Assembly: GCA_036571765.1 (NCBI GenBank)
Contig: BROE01000022.1
Span: 15,276,827-15,340,826, forward strand
Direction: 5' to 3'
DNA from: Plecoglossus altivelis
Lineage: Eukaryota; Chordata; Actinopteri; Osmeriformes; Plecoglossidae
Length of the DNA: 64,000 nt
Shown here: in pieces, positions 58,840 to 64,000 of the stretch
Layout of the letters: each line of letters starts with the position of its first letter
How positions within the stretch are numbered: the first letter of the stretch is position 1
Position numbers and translations under genes: made by a program
The notes under the pieces: generated by a model
Database searches by the model: none
What the model saw: the letters and a program-made list of their open reading frames with translations, nothing else
What the model was told of the DNA's origin: nothing

Positions 58840-59830
58840 ACACAGCTCTCGAATCTCTTTCACGCGGCGAGCGAGCTAATGTTCTGCTCTGTCCTGACAG
58901 AAGCAGTTGTAGGTCTCCCAAGAGACCATGCTGAGGAAGGACCATGGTCACTTTCTACCTGTCTCCTGCATTTGTTCTTCTGCACAGGCGTGACTTGAAG
59001 AGAGTCAATATACTACAGCAAGCTACCGACCCAAGAACCTGCCCTATAATAGCATTCTGTCCTAACATTGACTGAGCGTACAGAGCGCATGATCTCTTCT
59101 CTTACAGTTAGCCGCTACTCAGCAGTGAAAGCTAACGATGCGCTACCTTGTCAGCGCTCTATCCTGTGCACAGTCACCACAGCGTCAAGATGTGTGACGG
59201 AACCCGGACTGCATAAATGAGGAGACACACAGCAGGTGAGGTAGACGAAACTACCACTTAAACATCCAACATGGCTGCTAATATGATAATGATGCATAAC
59301 CGCCAGGTAAGCGGTTTTAAAGCCTGTCAATTTTCTCTCCAAACTTTGTGTACAAAGTAAAGGAGAACGAAAAGCAACTGAAGCAAAGTCTAAGATCCGG
59401 TTTGAGGTCACTTCTGGTCACTTCTGGCACTTCAAGACTTGTCAGACGGAACAAAGACGCTATCGTTGATCTATCCTGTTCATGAGACGTTTTTGTTTAA
59501 AAGCTCATTCAGCATATCCTAATATGCTTTCTCTGGTTTTGGCTACGCAGATAAAACGTACGATTGATGATTTTGTTTTCGTTGGTGTTCCTGGAAGTTA
59601 GACAAAGTATGTTTAAAAACTAGGACCTCAAGGCAGTGCAAGGACATTCCCTTTGAAGAACAATATTGTTTCTCTGACTGTCTTAGAACACTGATGTTTC
59701 TAATTTGGAGTGGTCCACATGAGATGAAGATGAAGGACAGACTGAAAGATGTAAAGAATAACAGATATCTCCTTCAAGTATTTGATTGTTCCGCTCTCTC
59801 AGGTGTCTCTGTACCCTGCATTCATTCCGA
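58840..59830. other. Non-coding unique sequence
   Basis: No repeat or exon recognised. Confidence 0.5.
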
Positions 59831-59838
59831 TAGTCATG

Positions 59839-59841
59839 TGT

Positions 59842-59879
<38 letters not shown>
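59839..59879. repeat. (TG)n microsatellite
   Basis: About 20 TG units with one TATG interruption near the start. Confidence 0.95.
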
Positions 59880-59884
59880 TACAC

Positions 59885-62515
59885 ACCTTTGATCAAAACA
59901 CTGCAGCGGTCTTGACAATCTACGCAGTCATCACTGGCCAGCTACTTAGATCTGTTCCATGGCTGCTTGTGACACAAGCAGCCCAAGGGGACAGCCCTTG
60001 TAGGAGACAGCTCTGGAAGATGGTATTCAGCTGGATGATATGATGAACATACGATGATATGATAGTTGGGCATACTGTCAACAATAGCCCATCAAACCTG
60101 TTGGCCAAATGGATGCATCCAAATAATTGAAGGATGTAATGCTGGTCATCCGATAATAAAACGTTGCCTCGATAGTAGTGAAGTAAAAGTCCTCATAATG
60201 CATGCTAAACATGAAAGTGTGTGGGATGTTTTATCCAGGGAACAACACAACTGGGAGGAGTCTTCATATGAGGCGAAACCCCACAACAGAAAAGACAGAG
60301 CTGTCTCAAAGTGAGGGACAGCTGTTCTGTTGGTGGGCTGGTTTGGAATATGGGACACATTAGGTTCTCAAAATAATGTGTGGTATATTTATACACTGGT
60401 GTATTCGTGTATAACATATATGATGTAGGCATGTGAGATTAGAAAATACATATACATTCACAACACAAACATGCATGCTGACATACTCATACACGTGCAT
60501 GTACAGTAATGTACACACATGTACACTCATATATTACAAGTACACACATACCCAGTAACAGAGAGGGTCTGTCTGTCTTCATCAAGGTTACACATCATCC
60601 ACAGGTGTCTGGGGCCTGCCTGGCAGAGTGACGGCGCCATCACAACACATCAGAACGCAGCAGGGTCGAGTGGCAGCACCCACCCAGGCCAAGCCAGGCC
60701 CCCCCCAGGGACGCACAGGGGAGAAGGGCACCGACTCAGATCATGTGCTGAATGCCAGGGATGGCTCTCTTAGGGCGGGTGGGGTCACATTTTTTTGGGA
60801 CTTCGACCCCTGGAGAGTTTTTTAGTTGTGGGGGAGGGGGGGCAGCGGGCAGCAAATCTTGCCTGGAGACTGGTGTGTGTGTGTGTGTGTACATGAGACA
60901 TGGTCCCTTCTGCTACCTTCTCCGTGGTGTTGCCCACAATGGCGCTCTGCCACCAACCCTCTGCTCGCCATGGTACCCCAGGCCCTGTCATGATTGACAG
61001 CTCATCACATTATCTTGTGACAGCGCTGGCGGAGAGCGTGCAGTGGAGTGATACTGAGAAGTGGCTGGGGACACGCGCGCACACATACTCGCACACACAC
61101 ACACACTCACCCTTAGGAGATCCTCTAACACACACCAGCTGTATGCTCCTGGGTGCTGCTGTACTGGCGGTGGTGATTGTGCGTCCGTGTTGCATGTGAG
61201 TGTGTGTGTGTGTGAGTCTGGGAGTGTGTGTGGCCGCTCTAGGGGAAGGCTCCTTCCTAACACTGGGGAAGATGAGCAGAAGGACGCAGATGTTTCACAC
61301 ATTGTGTGCATACGGCTCCTGAGACCTGCTATTTCAGGCAGCTGGATACACAGCTCTCACACACACGCACACGCACACACACACACACACACATACACAC
61401 ACACACACACACATACTCTCAGTAGACTAAATATCAGTTTCAGTGTAACTTGAGTTACAGTAACTAGAGGCCCTTCATTTATTCATGTGGCTTGGTCAGT
61501 TCCCACCTTAGGGATCGTCTTTCACAGAGTGTGGCTGGAGATCCAGAGTTTGACATGCTCCTCATGGCTGGTCTGCTATGAGGGCCAGACCATGTGGAGA
61601 CACGCAAATATTGACAGGTCTGACCATTCATGAGCTCTCACATTGATGGGTGATAGTTGTTTATATTGTCCTCCTAGATGGAGAACTCCCAAGATGTCTA
61701 GTTTGGAAGCTCTGGCAGAAAGGGCAGAAATTTACTGGCAGGAGAGACTCATTTTCTAAAAGACTTGAGATTTGGCTTGGACTCTCACATTTGGCTTGCT
61801 TTCAATGACTTGGAAACATCAGACCAGAATGAAGAGTGATTCTCATCCACCCAACCCCTCCCAACCCCTTCAACCACAGTCCCGCTGTGAGGTCAGCCCT
61901 GCGGCCCCGTCTGCGACCAGCTCCTCGCTGGGGTAGTCGCTGGCTGTTAGGGCCAGCTGGTGGTCCCCTGGACCCTGAGCTGACAGGACAGCACTGGGCC
62001 TGCAGAAGATCGAAGTCATGCAGTGGGGGCCACCATTGTTTGACCACACAGGCCCTGACCCTGTCGGAAGGCTGGGGTGAAGCGGGCAAGGCGGGTGAGG
62101 GTGGCATGTCAAGAACACGAGGGTGTGGGGGATGTGTGACACGCGCTTCAAAGCTCAGACACGCTTCTGACAGCTGACAACAGTTCAGGGTTGTACATCG
62201 AGGAGATGGTTTGGAGACTGACGTTTTCCCTGATAATATGTTGTATGGTTATTTTGAGGATGTGCACGTAACTTTATGGCATTCAGCTCCTGTCCCACTG
62301 TATGAGAAACTACACGTAGCAGCCATATAAATCTTTTTAACAGCAACAACACACTTATGACAGTTTCTTTCTATGTTCCCTATGTAGCCTGCAGTGCGTT
62401 GATGTTACAGTCAGTGTCAATATTGTAATGCCAGTGGGAGTGGTCTGTGGCTCCATAGACTAGTACAGATCAGCCAATTAGTTGTCAGCTCAATTAAGAA
62501 AGGTGCATTTCAAAC
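59885..62515. other. Non-coding with CA/TG microsatellites
   Basis: (TG)n near 60873-60890 and 61199-61214, and (CA)n at about 61081-61107 and 61362-61412. No exon recognised, including no match to the C-terminal exon of NALCN, the gene next to TMTC4 in mammals. Confidence 0.5.
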
Positions 62516-62519
62516 AGTC

Positions 62520-62590
62520 TATATTAGGAGTCGGCAACCTTCTCTATCAAAAGAGCAATTTTAACCCTGTTTAAAATGAAAATAGCATTA
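62520..62590. mobile_element. Possible hAT transposon end
   Basis: TTAGGAGTCGGCAACCTT and TCAAAAGAGCAATTTTAACC resemble the terminal sequence of vertebrate hAT elements (CAGGGGTCGGCAACC type). The matching opposite end was not found, so extent is unknown. Confidence 0.35.
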
Positions 62591-62599
62591 TACATGTGT

Positions 62600-62613
62600 A
62601 ATATATCTATATG

Positions 62614-62646
<33 letters not shown>

Positions 62647-62660
62647 TTATTATTTATAAT
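62600..62660. repeat. (AT)n microsatellite
   Basis: TATATATA-rich run with interruptions, followed by AT-rich sequence to about 62700. Confidence 0.9.
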
Positions 62661-63564
62661 TAATTATATTATTTATTATTCATATATAATTTATACAAAT
62701 GTATAAATAACTATAGTTTGTTGCATGTATTTAATCAGATAACCACAAAAAGGAAACTGGTTACATTTTGTTATTGGTTATGCCTGTTCTTATCAAGGGC
62801 AACAACAAACTAGCTACCACAAAACGAGCGGCAGTAGTTAGTCCACTTTGTGAAAGTATTAGCTTGGAACCGCTTTCCGCTCCAGTTGCAAAGCTGCTCC
62901 TTTCCATTCATCTCCAGCTATATGCTTTTCAGCAAATTCTATATGTTTGTTTTGAAACTGTCTTTTAACATTATTTTAAATTGTTTGGTCATTTCTCGTC
63001 ACATATTACGTATAGTGTAGGTGTAAGTCATTTGATTTTGGTCAACAAATTCAGTCTTGCAGGGCTAACTTATCCCGCTATATATAATTAATGGACAAAG
63101 CGCAGGTATACACAGGGACATTTTCTGTTAACAGCCTCGAGTTACTAAGAGTGAAGTTCAACCTAGGCCGAACAGCCAATCAGGAACAACACCAAACCGT
63201 AATATGTATGCCTCTGCTCTTGGTATTAACCACAGAAAAACGGACAGACATGGAATTTGGCGGAGCTCATCAATTTGTGATTTTGGGTCATCAGTGTTGA
63301 TTTAACAAGCGTTGATTAGGATGGGCAAATTGCCTTTTGTCTTTCAGGGATTATCAATACAAATGCATGCACTGATGCACAAAGTGCATAGTTCAACCTC
63401 AAATGTGAGATTTTACTGGGGCACAGAAGATTTATAGACTACTGGGGCCTGAGCCACAGTCATAAGGTTAGCATTGTCTTGTGGTTGTAAGGAAAGGCAA
63501 TACAGATACCTTTAAACACAGCCTGCCCTGCCGCCTTGCAGAAAGGTCCTGAGTTTGAGTCGCG

Positions 63565-63665
63565 GGCCAGAGAGGGGCCAGAGAGGGGCCGGAGAGGGGC
63601 TGGAAAATGGCCGGAGAGGGGCCGGAGAGGGGGCCAGAGAGGGGCCAGAGAGGGGCCAGAGAGGA
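63565..63665. repeat. GGCCAGAGAGGG minisatellite
   Basis: About 8 units of a 12-bp repeat (GGCCAGAGAGGG / GGCCGGAGAGGG). It directly follows a segment with a tRNA-B-box-like GAGTTTGAGTC, so it may have grown inside an old SINE-like fragment. Confidence 0.85.
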
Positions 63666-64000
63666 GCTCGCTTTTTCCATGGTGGTAGAAATAGGATACT
63701 TTAAGCAACACATCGTCTCTTACTTTCCTGTAGATTTGATTAATACCATGGTTCAACAAATCATGTTAAATGATAATTCTCTCATGCTGAGAAGTTAAGA
63801 AAAAATATTCCACTCATCCACAAGCACAGGTTGATTATTTAATTATTATTATCATTATTATTTAAAAATAATTTAAAAAGAAGGAAAAAAAGAAATAAAG
63901 ATGAAAAGGTCATTTTACTGCATACACAGATCAAGGTTGACTCATGTTATCAATATTTGAATCATATAAGTCTACGAATTGCCCGCTAGTGAGTGACAAA

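Noticed and set aside
63480..63575. tRNA gene or SINE
   Set aside because: GAGTTTGAGTC resembles a B box, but no cloverleaf or A box could be seen; kept only as a remark on the adjacent minisatellite.
59885..64000. Search for the NALCN C-terminal exon
   Set aside because: NALCN neighbours TMTC4 in mammals, but no matching exon could be read on either strand here.
1..64000. CRISPR arrays, bacterial or phage genes, toxin genes
   Set aside because: All tandem arrays have contiguous units without spacers, and the only confident genes are a vertebrate TMTC4 and retroelement remnants.

Overview
The window is vertebrate nuclear DNA, most likely from a ray-finned (teleost) fish. It has a GT-AG spliced gene with compact introns, very abundant (CA)n, (CT)n and (TATC)n microsatellites, retroelement 3' ends of the kind common in fish genomes, and a palindromic hAT-type miniature element. 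There are no bacterial operons, CRISPR arrays or phage genes. Most long open frames are artefacts of low-complexity sequence.

One protein gene can be rebuilt from end to end: TMTC4 on the minus strand. Its coding part runs from the ATG at 51279 down to the TGA at 37680-37678, in 17 coding exons. All splice sites are GT-AG and phases agree throughout. The product is about 741 residues if exon 14 has its expected 115 nt. TMTC4 is a multispanning endoplasmic-reticulum protein with an N-terminal glycosyltransferase-C-like membrane half and C-terminal TPR repeats. The TMTC family O-mannosylates cadherins. A probable promoter with ETS and E-box motifs lies near 52060-52100, and a polyadenylation signal lies at 37170-37175. 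A 665-base assembly gap (50418-51082) sits in intron 1.

The gene is heavily invaded by tandem repeats. Intron 13 is almost wholly two minisatellites, and every unit of the 41-bp array carries a copy of the exon 14 3' splice site. Exon 14 is broken in this assembly, and pieces of its 3' half are repeated further into intron 14. The 3' UTR carries a minisatellite that appears seeded by the last codons and the stop. Intron 3 holds a hAT-type MITE with an 8-bp target duplication.

The left 37 kb (1 to about 37150) shows no convincing coding exon. It is a non-coding region with microsatellites, minisatellites, a 188-bp tandem duplication carrying octamer (POU-type) motifs, a polypurine block of about 600 bp, retroelement tails, and several moderately AT-rich non-repetitive stretches that could be conserved non-coding elements but cannot be proven so here.

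The right 12 kb (52.1 to 64.0 kb) is also non-coding. It holds a 5'-truncated LINE with a nearly intact reverse transcriptase (about 56391-57985, minus), a decayed LINE 3' end (about 58290-58835, plus), a possible hAT end and several microsatellites.

I found no evidence of an undescribed multi-gene system. The most unusual structure is the splice-site minisatellite together with the damaged, repeated exon 14 of TMTC4.
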